A stretch of 64,000 nt of DNA from Anaeramoeba flamelloides (Eukaryota; Metamonada; Anaeramoebidae): NCBI GenBank assembly GCA_027625915.1, contig JANTQA010000012.1, positions 5,540,501 through 5,604,500 on the forward strand, in the 5' to 3' direction. The position numbers and the translations under genes are program-made. The notes beneath the pieces are model-generated. The model saw nothing but the letters and a program-made list of their open reading frames with translations, was not told where the DNA came from and made no database searches. Each line of letters begins with the position of its first letter. Positions within the stretch are counted from its first letter, which is position 1. Below, in pieces: positions 35,236-48,724 of the stretch.

Positions 35236-36618
35236 ATTCTTAAATTGTACTTTTTTACTTTTTTCCCCTGGCTGAATTTTATTTATATTGGATATATGAG
35301 TTACAAAGGAAAAACATCAAAATAGTTAATTATTACTATTGTGAGAATAAAACACTAAAGTAACCGAATCTAGAAAATAAAAACATAAAGAAAGTCAAAA
35401 ATTATCAAATGCTTTAAAAAAAAAATAAATTAGATCAAAAAAAAAAATGAAATTACAAAAATTAAAAAAATATCTCCAAGTAAACATTCATGATCAATTA
35501 TCAAATTATTAAAACAATAAAAAGCATTGTGGTTGTAGTATTTGGAGTCCTGAATTAAAGATAACATTGTTTTTTTTTTTTTTTTTTTTTTGATTTTTAC
35601 TAGTTGCTTTATATAAAATATTTTTTATTTCTTTTTTTATTTCTTTTTCTTTTTCTAAATTTCTTGTAAATTTTTTGTTTTTACTTTTTCATTTCTTTTT
35701 AAATTTAAATTTTTTTTTTTTGAATTATTTCTAAATATTTTATTTTTTATCTTTTCATTTTTCTTTAAATTACCAAATGTTTGAATTTAATCAGTGAATA
35801 TTTATTATTGGGTTGTTAATAACAAATAGGAATTGGGTATATTTTCTGTTATAAAAAAAAATCAAAAAAATAAATCCTCAATGAAAAAAAGAAAATCAAA
35901 ATAATTGATCTGATATTAGATTCATTTGAGGTCTTCCTTCAAGTTCCTCTAATAAATTCATTATATTAGAAATTTTTATACTAATAAGTTAAATTAAAAT
36001 TTACAATAAAAATCAATCAATTTGGGGAAAAAATTTTCGAATTTATTTCAATTACTAAAAAAATAATATTTTGGGTACATAATAGAAACATAATTTATTT
36101 TTTAAAAGTTTTTTTATAGAGTAGTGAAAAAAATACCTGACATGAAAAAAATTCGGGACAAGATTTTTAATTGTGAATATTAGTAAAATTATTGTGTAAT
36201 TTCATTTATTTACAATCAAATCCTTTTTTTAAGAATCCAACTTTTTCAATTATAACTCCCCCACTTATTAGAATGATGATTGATGAAATCACACTTGTTC
36301 AAAACACCATTCAATCAATCAAAAAACAATTAGAAAAATTATCATTTTCCAAACTCTAGTAAACCTCAATAAAACTGGATTGTTTTTCAAAAAAAGTTGA
36401 TCAACATTAGGCTATCAAACAATTACTAGAGTATTCTAGAGACACCTTACTTTGATGGACTTTAGGTAGGTTTATTACTAATCTCATAAAAAAAATTGGT
36501 TATTTATAATAAGGATTTCATTGAAATTAAAAGAAATTAATAATAATAATTTTACTAATACTCACAATTAAAAATCTTGTCAGGGATTAGTTTTCATGTC
36601 CGGTATTTTTTTCCCTAC

Positions 36619-36819
36619 TACAGTCAGTTCCACTTTTAAGACACAAACTTTCAACGAAATTTAAGGCACAAAAAAATCTCAAATTAAGGCACAAAATTTG
36701 GAATTTTTTTTTTTTTGCAATTTATTTTTACTAGAATTTGAATTTTGTGCTTTAATTTGAGATTTTTTGTGCCTTAAATTTTCTTGTAAGTTTGTGCCTT
36801 AAAAGTGAAACTAACTGTA
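36619..36819 (+). mobile_element. MITE-like element M, copy 2
   Basis: About 200 bp bounded by TA. The left end is CAGTCAGTTCCACTTTTAAG and the right end, reversed, is CAGTTAGTTTCACTTTTAAG. The mirrored inner words TTTGTGCCTTAAATT and AATTTAAGGCACAAA continue the palindrome. No transposase, so non-autonomous and Tc1/mariner-like by its TA ends. Confidence 0.8.
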
Positions 36820-38199
36820 TAAATTTAATCTTTTTTTTATTTTTAATGGGAAAAAAAGAATGTCATTTTTAATTGATAATAAATTTTATACCTTTGTAAT
36901 GAATTAAAATAGAATTTAAATTATTTCCGATCTTTGAGTTAACTTTAGAAAATCCAGATCTATATATCTAATATATTATCAGTATAAAGCAAATCAAAAT
37001 AAAACATGAATTACATGATAAAATTGAATTTCCATTGAAAATTTTGAATTCCTAAAAATCAATAAGAGATCCCAATTAATATTGTTGTTGTTATTTCATT
37101 TTAAACTAAAGAATTTAATATATCAAAATTAATTGATATATCTTGACCTTAACAAGATTTTTTTAATTTAAAAAAAGATTTACAAAAAAAGCAATTCTTT
37201 CAAATTACAAAGTTTTATTGTACAAATTCTATATTTCTCAAAAATTTTAAAGGGTCTTTATATCATATTTAAACCAACTTTTCATGAAATTTTCAGGGTA
37301 TTTCACACATAATCACACACCCCCCCCCCTTTAATATTTTTAAATTTATACAAATAAAATTAGTGAATTTAAAATAAATAAATGAATTTTTTTTTTTACA
37401 AAATAGTATTATTGTTTTTTTGTTTCAAATTTATTCTTGAAATTTTATCCAAAAAAAATTACTATTATTTCATCATTTTGTATAAAAAAATGGACTAAAA
37501 TAACTTTTTTACTTTAATATAATCAATTCAAAATTATCATCTTCCCTAATAAAAAAAAGTTTTTTATAATATGTTGTAAAGGTTTTAAATGTTATAAATT
37601 TTCATAATAAAAATTTTTATAATATAAAAGTTTGTTATAAAAAGTCTTATAAATATTTTAACATGTTAGAAGCCTGTTATAAGAAGATTTTTTTCAAAAA
37701 ATATTGAAAAAAATCATCATATAAAAGGAAACTTTGTTATAAAAATGATATAGAGATGTTATAAAATAATTTTTTTTTTATTAGGGTTCCGGGAGAAAAT
37801 GATCATTGTTATTTGACAATTTATCAAAATTATCTTAATTTGAAAAAATATATTCTATTAAGATTATAAAAATTCAAATTTAATTGAGCACAAAGAAAAT
37901 GAAAATAGTTTATTTTATGAAATTATATTTTAAAAAACATCATCCCTTTAAAAACATTCATTATAAATTGGAAAAATATAGAACATTTTGATTTGATTTG
38001 TGGTTTATTTTTAATTAGATTATTTTATTGTGATTAAATGAAAATTATAAGATAAAAAAAAAATACCCAATGATAAAAACTGAAAAAGAAAAAGGAAGAA
38101 AAGAAAATTCTAAAACTAATGATAATAGAAAATGATAATTAATGAAGAAAAAATAGAATAAAGGTTTAATTTGTAGAAATCTACAAATTCTAGACATGG

Positions 38200-41100
38200 T
38201 TATTTTAAAAGATGGCAATGTCTTGTTTCCGATTCTTTTTCGCAATCTTCACAAATACAATCTTTTAGAATGATATTTTTCTGTATATTGGGTATATATT
38301 TTGTGTTGTTGGTACAAAACTTATTGCTGCATAGTCTAGAAATATAATATTTTTTGATTGAATTTATGTTTTTAATTTTGGGATTTTTCATTCGAGTATT
38401 GTAACCCAATTTATCACAGGCCTCATTACAGTCATGATTGTCAAAAAAGGTCTTCTTGGTGGGAACCCCTTTATCGCGATGGTCTTTTATTTTTTTATTA
38501 AATTGCGTGTTACTGGGGAAATTGATTTGAGGCGGGAAATAATATAATCCTTTTTTAAAGATGTTGGAAAAAATGATTTTGCCACCATAGGTTTCGTGTG
38601 TAAAATGAATAAAGGCTTCCATTAAAGCAGAGTTTTCCTCTTTGTGGTTCGGCTTCCCCTTAGAATTTATTATTTCCTTTGCGCCTTTGCAATTGATTGG
38701 CCAAAGGACATAAAATTCTTTCTTATTGTTTTCGTTGGGGTATTTCATAACTAGGTAATATGTTGGGATGAAACTGATAATAGGGTAGTATGATGCCGGC
38801 TCGCCTTTCTTTTTTTCTGATGATAGCTTCTGAATAATTTTGGTATTAAACGGGATTGAAATCAAATGAGCCAACAGATAAGACTGAAGGAAAGATTGGC
38901 AATTGTCTTTATCTTCCATTTGAATGCCATAATAAAGCAAATCTTGATTACCAAAATAGAATTGATAAATTTTTTTATTAAAAAAAAGAATTTTATGCTT
39001 CTTCTCTTTATCACACAGCGGGCTGTAAGATCTTTGAATATTAAATTTTGAACGCTTCCTATACTTGGGAAACTGTTTATCATTTAACAGCTTATCCAAA
39101 TCAGTATCCCGCATCTTAATTGAGATTAATACACTTTCTGTTTGATCTTTCAGCCAACTAATATGTCGGTTTTTTAAGGGCTTCTCGATATCTGTTGGGT
39201 AAAAATAGTCTCGAATGATTTTTAATTCGGCTGTTAAATCACCATTATCAGAAATTTTTTTCAAAAAAATGCCCTCATCAGTTTTGTCATAAAAGTTTTT
39301 CCAAAACATAAACATGAGATCATGCTTTTCATCATTTGTGATCATTTGCCAAAAGATTTTTTTCTTGGAGAGCTTTTTGATTATTTTGCTTGTGGTGTGA
39401 TTGGTTTTTTTGATTTCAGTGTTGGCCTTTGTAATCCATGTTTGCCAGAAATTGCTTTTTGTTACTCCATATTCATCACCAATACAGACTTTTACTGGGA
39501 AGTGCATTAATATTTTCAATTTGCAATTTGGCCATTGAATGTCATTCACGATATTTAAAGCTTTTAAAATGTCCGTGGTCTTTGTAGCTGTTGATCGGCG
39601 AAGTTTCAATTTTTTGAGACTCTCAAAAAATTCATTTCGGTTTGGGGTGAAATGGATTTGTTCGTAATGAAGATCATCTTCGCTATCATAATGCCCGACT
39701 AACGAATATTGAACTGATGATTCTTTTGGATCAAGTTTATTGATCTCTTGAATGATGTTTTGGATATATATTTTGATGCCTTTTAATAGGGTTTTATTGG
39801 TCTCAGAACCGATATCTATCAGAAATAATATACCAACTTTATATTTCTTATTATAATCTACTGTTTGGTAGTTTTCTTTATAATCATCATTGAGGACTGC
39901 TTTTTCTGTCTTGGTGTCATTCTCATTCTTGCTCTCGTTATAGCCATCGTTCTCGTTATAGCTTTCATTCTCATGATAGTGGTTGCTATTGTTATTGTTA
40001 TTGTTCTTGTTATCATACACATTCTCATAATTATTATAATTATTATTATAATCATCATCACTCTTACTGTAACGATCATTAACATTTAAATTTTCATGAT
40101 CACTACTGCTGTAATTACTAACATTTATTTGATTATTTTCTTGATAACTTGAACTAGAATTAGTTGAGAACTTTTTATTTTGGAATTTTTTATATTTTTG
40201 TTTTTTCCTATATTTTTCAATATGGTTTTTTTTTTTTTTTTTTTTTCATTTTTGTTGCTATCTTCTTCAGAACTCCTATCTTCTTCAGAACTGCTATCTT
40301 CTTCAGAACTACTGTATTCTTCGGACATAATACTTTCATGGGAACTACTACTTTCTTCGGAACTACTACTTTCTTTAAAACTTTTCTTCATATTTTTTTT
40401 TCGTTTTTTCTTTTTTGAATTTTTTTGATTCTTTTTTTGGTTTTTCTTTTTTTTTGTTTTATTGCCATTTAGTTGGTTTATTTCAGAGGACGAAATTGAG
40501 TATCCTTTCTTTTTTTGTTGTTTTTTTTTATTCTTTTGATTTTGTATTGTTTTCAATGAATTTTTTTTTTTCTCATTATCACTACTGTCTTCTTCAGAAC
40601 TAAATTTTTCGTCGAAACTACTATCTTCTTCAGAACTACTGTATTCTTCGGAACTACTACTTTCTTCGGAACTACTACTTTCTTCGGAACTACTACTTTC
40701 TTCGGAACTACTACTTTCTTCGGAACTACTACTTTCTTCGGAACTACTACTTTCTTTAAAACTTTTCTTCATATTTTTTTTTCTTTTTTTCTTTTTTGAA
40801 TTTTTTTGATTCTTTTTTTGGTTTGAATTTTTTAGTTTTTTACCATTTAGTTGGTCGATTGCAGAGGCGGAAGTGAGTTTATTTGGAAATTTTTGATATA
40901 TTTTTTTATTCTTTTGATTTTGTATTGATGTCAATGAATTTTTTTTTTTCTCATTATCACGACTGTCTTCTTCTGAACTACTATTTTCGTCGAAACTACT
41001 GTCTCCTTCAGAACTACTATCTTGAGCATCACCACTTGAATTATCGGTGTCACTCTTAATTTTTTTTTTTTTTTTTATTTGTTTTCTTGTTTGTCTTTTT

Positions 41101-41358
41101 TTTGTCTTTTCCATTTCCTTTTTTTTTTCCATTTCCTTTTCTTTTTCCGTTTCCTTTTCCTTTTCCTTTTCCGTTTCCTTTTCCTTTTCCTTTTCCTTTT
41201 CCTTTTCCTTTTCCTTTTCCTTTTCCTTTTCTTTTTTGGTTTCCTTTTCTTTTTTGGTTTCCTTTTCTTTTTTGGTTTGTTTCAAGATCAGAACTGGTTG
41301 TTGAAGAATTTAAAGTCGAATCAAAATCTGAAGACGAAGAGGATGAAAAACTGCTCAT
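38200..41358 (-). CDS. vWA and alpha-kinase-like protein, probable pseudokinase; frame broken at poly-A tracts
   Basis: The likely start is ATG at 41358 (MSSFSSSSSSDFDSTLN). A Lys-Glu run and SSSSEE repeats follow, then an Asn/Tyr-rich linker, a vWA-like domain (YKVGILFLIDIGSETN) and a C-terminal alpha-kinase-like domain. The last is recognised by AFIHFTHETYGGK, then YYFPPQINF and TKKTFFDNHDCNEACDKLGY, which keep the zinc-binding His/Cys set of alpha-kinases. Where active alpha-kinases have VVDLQG (catalytic Asp and metal-binding Gln), this protein has IFSNIFK, so it is probably inactive as a kinase. A further Cys-rich tail (CSNKFC...CICEDC) is present. The reading frame changes at a 21-A run (40226-40246) and again near 41267, and the vWA part has no ATG of its own. 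This may be an assembly error, or the gene may be decaying. Vwk-type alpha-kinases of amoebae are the nearest known architecture. Confidence 0.7.
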
Positions 41359-41729
41359 AATGATCCTATTCACCTATTAAATCCTTTTTAAAACAATAAA
41401 AAAATTATTAAACTCAGATTTAATTTAGAAAATGACGAAATGATTAGCGAAAAATAAAATCAACTCAAATCATAAAGACAGTTTAAGATCTTGTTTTGAG
41501 ACTATCTAATATTTTTTTTGGAGAGAAATTAGACGAAAATTTTCCAAAATTAAAAACACTTGTAAAAATCTCAAAGTCCTTTTAAAGTCCTCACGAGAAA
41601 CCAGAGTTTTTTTTTATTTTGATAGACAGATCTTATAAAAAAAATTATCTCTCATCGAAAATTACAGACAACCGATCTCTAGCATACAGGAGATACAAAA
41701 TAATAGTAGAGATAATTTTCAAAATATAT

Positions 41730-41881
41730 AGAGACACAAATTTCAAAACTAATTGACCAAAAATGAAATTATGAAAAAAACGCAAGACAGCGAATTGTAA
41801 TTATTTTTGTTTTTTTGGTGGTGGCCTGTGAAATATTCTTAATTTCATTTTTGGTGAAAGCGTTTTGGTATTTGTGTCTCT
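41730..41881. mobile_element. MITE-like element K
   Basis: About 150 bp with inverted arms of about 45 bp: GAGACACAAATTTCAAAACT on the left and, reversed, GAGACACAAATACCAAAACG on the right. Both arms continue to ACCAAAAATGAAATTA. Confidence 0.7.
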
Positions 41882-44639
41882 TTAGAGTTTGAAAATTAAC
41901 CCAATTTATAGTCTGGTTTCCTGAATATTCATCAATAAGAAACTTTGTTCCAAAATTGGAAAATTAAAAATACGTATTTTTCTATTTAAGGTACAAGTCT
42001 CTATTATTTTTTTTTTGAAAAATTTCTAAATAAAGGTTCCTGAGATAAAAATGTATTTAATATTGGAAATAAATGTGGATTTTCTTTTTTAAGTAATTTG
42101 TAAAAAATATTTTCTCAAAATCTATTAAATTTAGGTAAAAAAAATTAATAAAGATTGTTCCCTTAAGGGAATTACTATCACCATGTATTTTTTTTCGGAC
42201 TCATGAAGTGGCTGATTATCAAGAAAATGAAAAATATGGAAATATTTCGATTGGTTGGAAAAAAGACTAAGAAACAGTAAAATTAGGGACTTTTAAAAAA
42301 TAATGAAATATACTACATTGCCTTCATGTGAAAATGTTGAAATTATGTCAAAAAACACTCTTAACAGCGTTCAATAATCCCAAAAAAAAAATTATATCCA
42401 CTTTGAATTTCATTTTACCAAAAATTGAAAATTTTCACAATTTTCACATTTTTACCTTATATTAGATCCTCCAAAAATTGATGTTTATAATTTCCTAATC
42501 CCCATTTCAAATTTATAAAAACAAATCAACTACCAAGAGCTGTTCTAAATATATTTTAAAGTTTTTTTACAAGTTTAATTTTTTTTATAATTTGAATTTG
42601 TACTTTGAAATCCCTTAAAGTCATTTTTTTTTTTTAAATTTTTATTCCTAAATCTATTTTAAAATTTTTTTGTTTGTTTATATTTTATTTTGTAATCAAG
42701 TATTTTTTTTTCAATTTCTTCAAAATAGAAATTTTTTTGAGAATTGAAAGTAAAATAAAACAGTAAATCAACGCATCCCAAGGAATAAATACAGCCCTAG
42801 AAGAAAATAAAATTTCGAAAAGTACAAAAACTCTAAAAATAATTAAGATATTAATATAAATAAATACTGTTATTAAAATAGCATTAAAAAATACCAGTTT
42901 CAAATTCAAATTCACGGATTTTTTTCTAGAAGACCTACATCTAAATGTACCAAAGAACAATAATCTATTAGTAAATATAATAGTATTTTCTTATAGGTCA
43001 AAAATTAAAAAAGAAATTCGAAAAATATACGATCAAGTGTAAATTTTTTCAATGAAATTGAGATAATTTTTTGGATGAAAAAAATCAAAAAAAAAAAACA
43101 GTAAATTTGATAAAAATTCAAAAGATTAACAAAAATTTTGAACAAATCTCATTCGAAATTAGTATTTTACTCAAAATAACAAGAATCTAATCTTGAAAAT
43201 TTATTTGTCTTTAGGTATATTATAAGATACTGAATTGGATGTTATATTGGAAACAAATGATGACTTTTATTTTGAAAAAATTGGTTTTTCTGATTTGATC
43301 CTTTTTCTCATTTGAATTTTTGTTCAAGAAATATTTAAATGAATTATTAATAATTAAATTATATTGAAACTAAAATTAATAATTTTGATTATTTTTGTTT
43401 TAAATATTGTTTTTTATTTTTGAAATTGTAATACTCAAAATAATATAATTTGGGATATATTTCTTTTTTCTTTTTAATTCTTTGTAATAATTCAAATCCT
43501 AAATCACTAATTATAATTTGACTTACCAAAAAGTGAAAGTGAATAAGAAAATGAAATTAAAAAAAAGAATATACTAAAAAGGAAATTATATTCAGACTTA
43601 ATCAATAACAGTCAAGTTTCACATGAATCCTAAACGAAGAATATTATTGGAGAGTTTTATAATTTAATTAACAACACATAATACTAATTTTAAATAGAAA
43701 TTGAACCAGATTCATTAAACACCCTTTTTAAGGAACACAAAAATGAAAAAGAAGAAGATAATATTTCATCAAACTATTATCTCAAAATGTAAGAATAAAA
43801 AAAAGAAAACTTTTTCATTTTTTTTTTTTATTCATCTTTCATTCCTATATTGATTGATTTCTTTTGGAGTAATTATTTACCCAATTATTTCCAATTTACA
43901 ACGATAATTTCAGCAAATTCAACACAACAAATCCAGGAATAGTATGACAGAGAAATCAAATAAGTGAAACCCTAAAAGATTCTCTTTGATTTCAATTTTG
44001 AAAAAAAAATGATAAATGTTAGATACATAAAAACAGAATTCAGAGAGTATTGCAAAAATGATCCAACTAAAAAACTTTCAATTTAGAAATCTATTGTACT
44101 CTTGTTTTCTTATAAATATGAGCACGAATCATGGAAAAGAACTCATTTATGTCAATTAGCCAAAAAAAAAAAAAAAATTACAATTTATAAAATTGGCCAC
44201 TATAATTCTTATCAGTCTTTTTTCTTGTCTTCATTTATATTCCAAAAAATATAAACTCTATTTCATTTAGAGGTTCCCAGTTACAAATAAAAAAGTCGCT
44301 ATATTTTTAAGAATCAACCAAACTTAGATTGTTTAGAAATATGAGAAATAATAAACTTCAGATTAGAGTCGATAATCATAAAAGAAAAAACCTGAACAAA
44401 CCTTAATTTCAAAAAAAAATAAAAATGTTAAAAAAATTTTTGGGCCCCATTCATTGAAAGATCCTTGTGCAAAATTCACAATTTCTTTCAAAAAATAAAA
44501 TTGTTAATAAGAATATTTTTTAATTGTAAACGTTTTCAATATAAAAGAAAATTTAAAACCTAACTTTACTGAATGTAAATTTGGAGTCTCAAACATTGTT
44601 TTTTTTAAATTTAATTTTTAAAAAAAAAATAAAAAAGAA

Positions 44640-44745
44640 AAGAAAAAAATAAACAAAAAGCAAAATAGCAAAAAAAAAAAAAAAAAAATTTGTAAAATGA
44701 GAAAAAATGATTTTGATCTAAAAATTGAAATTTTAATTTGAGTAG
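44640..44745 (+). repeat. Element B fragment
   Basis: It contains a poly-A tract, then AATGATTTTGATCTAAAAAT, as in element B near 31830. Ends not seen. Confidence 0.45.
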
Positions 44746-45044
44746 AATAATGAATTAAAACTATAGAATGTATTCTATTTCTTCAATAGAACTGGGCCCC
44801 ATGATTGAAAAAGAGTTTAGTTTCACAAATTTCATAAAATCAAGAACAAAAAAAAAAATTCTACACTAAGCTTCATAAACAACTAAAAAAACATGAACAA
44901 TATAAACAAAACCAAAACCAAAAACAAAAATAAGAAAAGCAACCAACAAAAACAAAAAAAAATAAATCTAAAATAAATGTTCAAGTATTAAAATAAAAAT
45001 TGCACGTTATTGAAAAAAATAACAGAATTAAATTTGAAAATAAT

Positions 45045-45085
45045 AAAGTCCTAATGAAACAGTGGCGAATTATTTTTTTATTTCT
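45045..45085 (-). repeat. Repeat C end fragment
   Basis: The reverse complement has TTCGCCACTGTTTCATTAGG, shared with 52570-52590 at the edge of repeat C copy 5. Confidence 0.45.
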
Positions 45086-45180
45086 TATTCTTTCTAAAAA
45101 AAAATTAAGAGAAGGTACAATAAAAAATAAAAATAAAACCAATTATTTAAAAAAAAACTTTTTAAAAATTGTGAATAATA

Positions 45181-45184
45181 AATA

Positions 45185-45214
<30 letters not shown>
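45181..45214. repeat. AAAAT microsatellite
   Basis: About six tandem AAAAT units. Confidence 0.6.
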
Positions 45215-45215
<1 letters not shown>

Positions 45216-45257
45216 ATAATAATAAATATTAAAAATCAAAATAAAAACACAATAAAA

Positions 45258-45758
45258 TTATTTTTTTTTTGAAACATATTTGATTGAATTACTCATTATT
45301 TTATCTCCATCTGTATTTGGATTCCACCTAAACCCCTTTTCTGTTGAAACTCTATCTGAGATAGGATAAAAATTTAAAATTACAATTTTACCAAAAGATT
45401 TTTGTTTCCTATTTTGAACAATAACTAATGGAGTACCATCATTCCATTCGCATATCACAATATATTTTTTTCTTTTGTTTGGCTCCACGATTTCTTTTAT
45501 CTTCTTTTCATTTTCATTTTGACTTTTACTACTCTTATCCTTTTCCTTTTTTTTCTCTTTCTCACTCTCCTTTTTTTTATCAATGTGGATTGTTTCATTT
45601 TTATTTTCCGTTTCTTTTCCCTTTTCTATTTCGATTTCAATTTCGATTTCTTTCTCTTTCTCTTTCTTTTCCTCTCTTTCCTTTTCGATTTCTTTCTCTT
45701 CCTCTTTCTCTTTCCCGTTCTCTCTTTCTTTTTCTTTTTCTTTTTCTTTTTCTTTTTC

Positions 45759-45789
<31 letters not shown>

Positions 45790-48577
45790 TTTCTTTTTCT
45801 TTTTCTTTTTCTTTTTCAATGTGGATTGTTTCATTTCTATTTTCCGTTTCTTTTCCCTTTTCTACATTTTTTTCGATTTGGATGCTTTCTTTTTCTATTT
45901 GATTATTTTCATTACTAACAATTTCCATTTCGTTGCTTTTACTGATTACTTCTTTGCTCAGATCCTGATGATTTTTTTTATTATCTGTTTTATTAAATAT
46001 ATTTTCGATTTCAATTTCTTTTTGTTTGTCATTTAACTCTTTCATTTCCTCTTTTTCTTCATTTATCATGCTCTCATTCAAAAAAATATTTTTTTGAGAT
46101 TCCAAAGCAATTTTCTTGTTGTTTTCCTCTGTACCTTGATTTTCGAGAAGTATTTTGGGTAATTTTTTACCACAAGATAGAAAGTTTATCGATTCTAATA
46201 ATTTTTTTTCTATTGAATTTGAATGCTTGTTATTTTTTGCAAATAATTCTTTTTCTTTTTCTTTTTCTTTTTCTTTCTTTAGATTATTTTCATTTAAATG
46301 AGTATCTTCATATAGTGAGAATGGCTTTAACATTTCTTGAATTGCTTTTGATTTTGTAATTCTCCATCTTAAATCATAGCCTTCAAATAAATAGTCTTGA
46401 GATTTTAATTTGAAAACGGTTGGTGTTAATTTTTTTTTTTTTTTTTTTTTTCTTGATTTCGTGTTTTGTATTGATCCTTCTTTGTGAAATTTTAATTTAT
46501 TTTTTCCGCTTGTATAATAAAGTTGAGATTTATTCAGATTCTTGTTCATTTGATGTAATTTCCCTCCAGATGAAAAAGATGATGAAGAAGATTCTGATGA
46601 ATCTGATGAGGTTGAATCTGATGATGATGATGATGATGATTCTGAAGAAGATGTTGAATCTGATGACTTTGATGATTCTGAAGGTGGTGAAGGTGGTGAA
46701 GATGCATTAGATGATTCCGCTGATGTTTCTGATAAGTTTTTTTTTTTTTTCTTCAAATTTTTTTTGTTTGAATAATTTGATAATGTTTCAGAAGACCTTG
46801 ATTTAATAACTGAAGATGGTTTATGCTCAGATGAGATAAATGGCTTATGTGGCAATTGTTCTGATGATGATAATGATGATGATGATGACAATAAATGTCC
46901 TGATGACGATTCCGAAGAATTTGATGATGTTTCAGATGAAGAAACTGATGAAAATGAAGATGTGTAATAATCATCGTTTTCAGATGAATTTGAGTCAGAA
47001 TTTGATGATTGTGACAATGGCGAATTAGAATCTGAAGAGTATTGTGCTGATCGTGATCGTGCTTTTTGAGGAATTAAATTATTTCTTGATCGATTTTCAC
47101 CTGTATATTTTCTATATTTAGAAAATGAAAATTCTTTTGATTTCTCATTTTTATTTCTATTCCCATGACCATTTTTTAAATTCTTATCCGCTTTCTTTTG
47201 CTTTTTTTTCTGTTTTAATAATTCTGCTTGATTTATTGAATTATTTCTAATCTGATTAAAAATTTTTAGAAAATTATTTGAAGCTGATGATCTTTGTCTC
47301 ACTTGTTGCTGCTGCTGCTGCTGTTGGTAAAGTAGAATTTGTTGTTTCTGTTGTAAAACTTTTTCTTTAATGATATTTTTTTTTTCTTCCTTATCCAAAT
47401 CTATTATTTCTTCTTGTTGTTTCATATTATTCTGGTCGTGAGCATATTCTTTATGATTAATTTCATTATTGTGAATAATTTTTCTTTTCTTTTTTTTCCA
47501 AATAAAAACTGGAATTGAAAGTTTTAAATTACTTCGATAGGAAAAATATCCACCATCAAAGGAAGTGATATTTTTCATGATTGGATGGTTGGGATCATTA
47601 ATTTTATTTAAAAAGGAAGGGGAATTTTGAATAATCTTTTTCGATGGGATTGGGATTGTCTGGGTATCAACAAAGACATTTTTGCCCTTTTTATTTGAAG
47701 CAAAAACTCTTTGGTTAAATAGACCAAACACTGAACAAATCACTAGCCCACCGCCATTTTTAACATATTCGGTCAATACCTTATTTAATTTTGTTTTATT
47801 ATTAAACTTTGATTTGGAATAAATAAAGATGGAATGGTATTTTTTAAAATGAGCGATACTTGGTTGATCGTTTTTGGTATTGAAAATGGTTATTTTCTTT
47901 ATTTCTTTATTTGTAAGCAAGCTTTTCAATATATCTTGTATGTGTCTTGCCTTGATGTCTTTTGTAATTAATAATACCCTGATCCATCCAGTTTGGAAAT
48001 TATATCTTTTAATTTGTTCCAAATCTATCTCTGTGATTTTTAGTTGATTATTAAAATATAATTCTTGGTTAACAGTAAATTTTAAATCCTTTGGAATAAT
48101 ATCTTTACTATTCTTATTTTTGTGATGATTACGATTCTCATTGTGATGATGGTGATGATGGTGATGATGATTTGTTGTTCTATTTTGGTTTTTTCTTCTT
48201 TTTTTATATCTGTTGATAGATTTATTTTTTTTATTTTTACTATTTGAATTATTTAAATAAGAATAAAAGTTTGATTGTGGATACTTGGAATTAATTTTGT
48301 TTTTTTGATATGTTGACGCTGTCTTCTTTTTGCCCTTACTTTTATTTTTAGAATTATTATTAGACGAATTACTATATTTTCTTTTTCGGTTATTGCCATG
48401 CTTTTGATTTTTATTTTTATCATTACTAGTATATTGCCGTTTTTTCGAATTTTGAATTATTTCTTCAAGCTGTTCTGAAATTGACTGTTGCATTATTTGG
48501 TAATTCCCATTGTTGATCTGGTTCCCCTTGAGACTATAATTATTATCTTCATCATCAGAATCATAATTACCATTCAC
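45258..48577 (-). CDS. C-terminal part of BTB protein: amidotransferase-like domain with a giant low-complexity insertion
   Basis: This part has no ATG of its own. It reads on from the BTB frame (48574-50121) if a long poly-A run at about 48689-48723 is one or two bases off. After a basic Asn/His-rich region it shows IRVLLITKDIKARHIQDILK, VKNGGGLVICSVFGLF and HPIMKNITSFDGG, which resemble a class I glutamine-amidotransferase/ThuA-like fold found in many bacterial proteins. About 650 residues of Ser, Lys-Glu and Gln-rich sequence then intervene. One ordered patch lies near 46320-46430 (DYLFEGYDLRWRITKSKA). The fold appears to resume at 45258-45488 with CEWNDGTPLVIV, GKIVILNFYP and NTDGDKIMSNSIKYV. 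This last part is in another frame, reached at a 10-A run (about 45759-45768). The active-site Cys/His of true amidotransferases is not evident, so a binding role is more likely than catalysis. Confidence 0.5.
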
Positions 48578-48687
48578 TTTTGAGAAACCCTTATAATTTT
48601 TATCGTTATTAGTATTATAATTATCATCATTTTGGATATTTGACCGACGTTTACTGCGACGAAGGACAGTTTTTTTCTTTTCGTTCT

Positions 48688-48724
<37 letters not shown>

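Larger units (their letters stand above)
33034..38199. other. Intergenic, repeat-rich
   Basis: No supported gene in about 5.2 kb. It holds multi-hairpin repeat C copy 2 (34300-35235), element M copy 2 (36619-36819), a degenerate TTATAA-rich stretch (37560-37770) and a run of ten or more C at about 37320. Confidence 0.55.
41359..45257. other. Intergenic, no gene seen
   Basis: It contains MITE-like element K (41730-41881), a possible G end near 42157 (CCCTTAAGGGAATTACTATC), an element B fragment (about 44640-44745), a repeat C fragment (45045-45085) and an AAAAT microsatellite (about 45181-45214). Small frames here are low-complexity. Confidence 0.55.

Noticed and set aside
45428-46036. Long Phe/Ser-rich plus-strand frames
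   Set aside because: Shadows of the Lys-Glu tract of the BTB/amidotransferase-like gene.
46420-47028. Met/Leu-rich plus-strand frames
   Set aside because: Antisense of the Ser/Asp-rich insertion; GAT-rich repeats read as Met.
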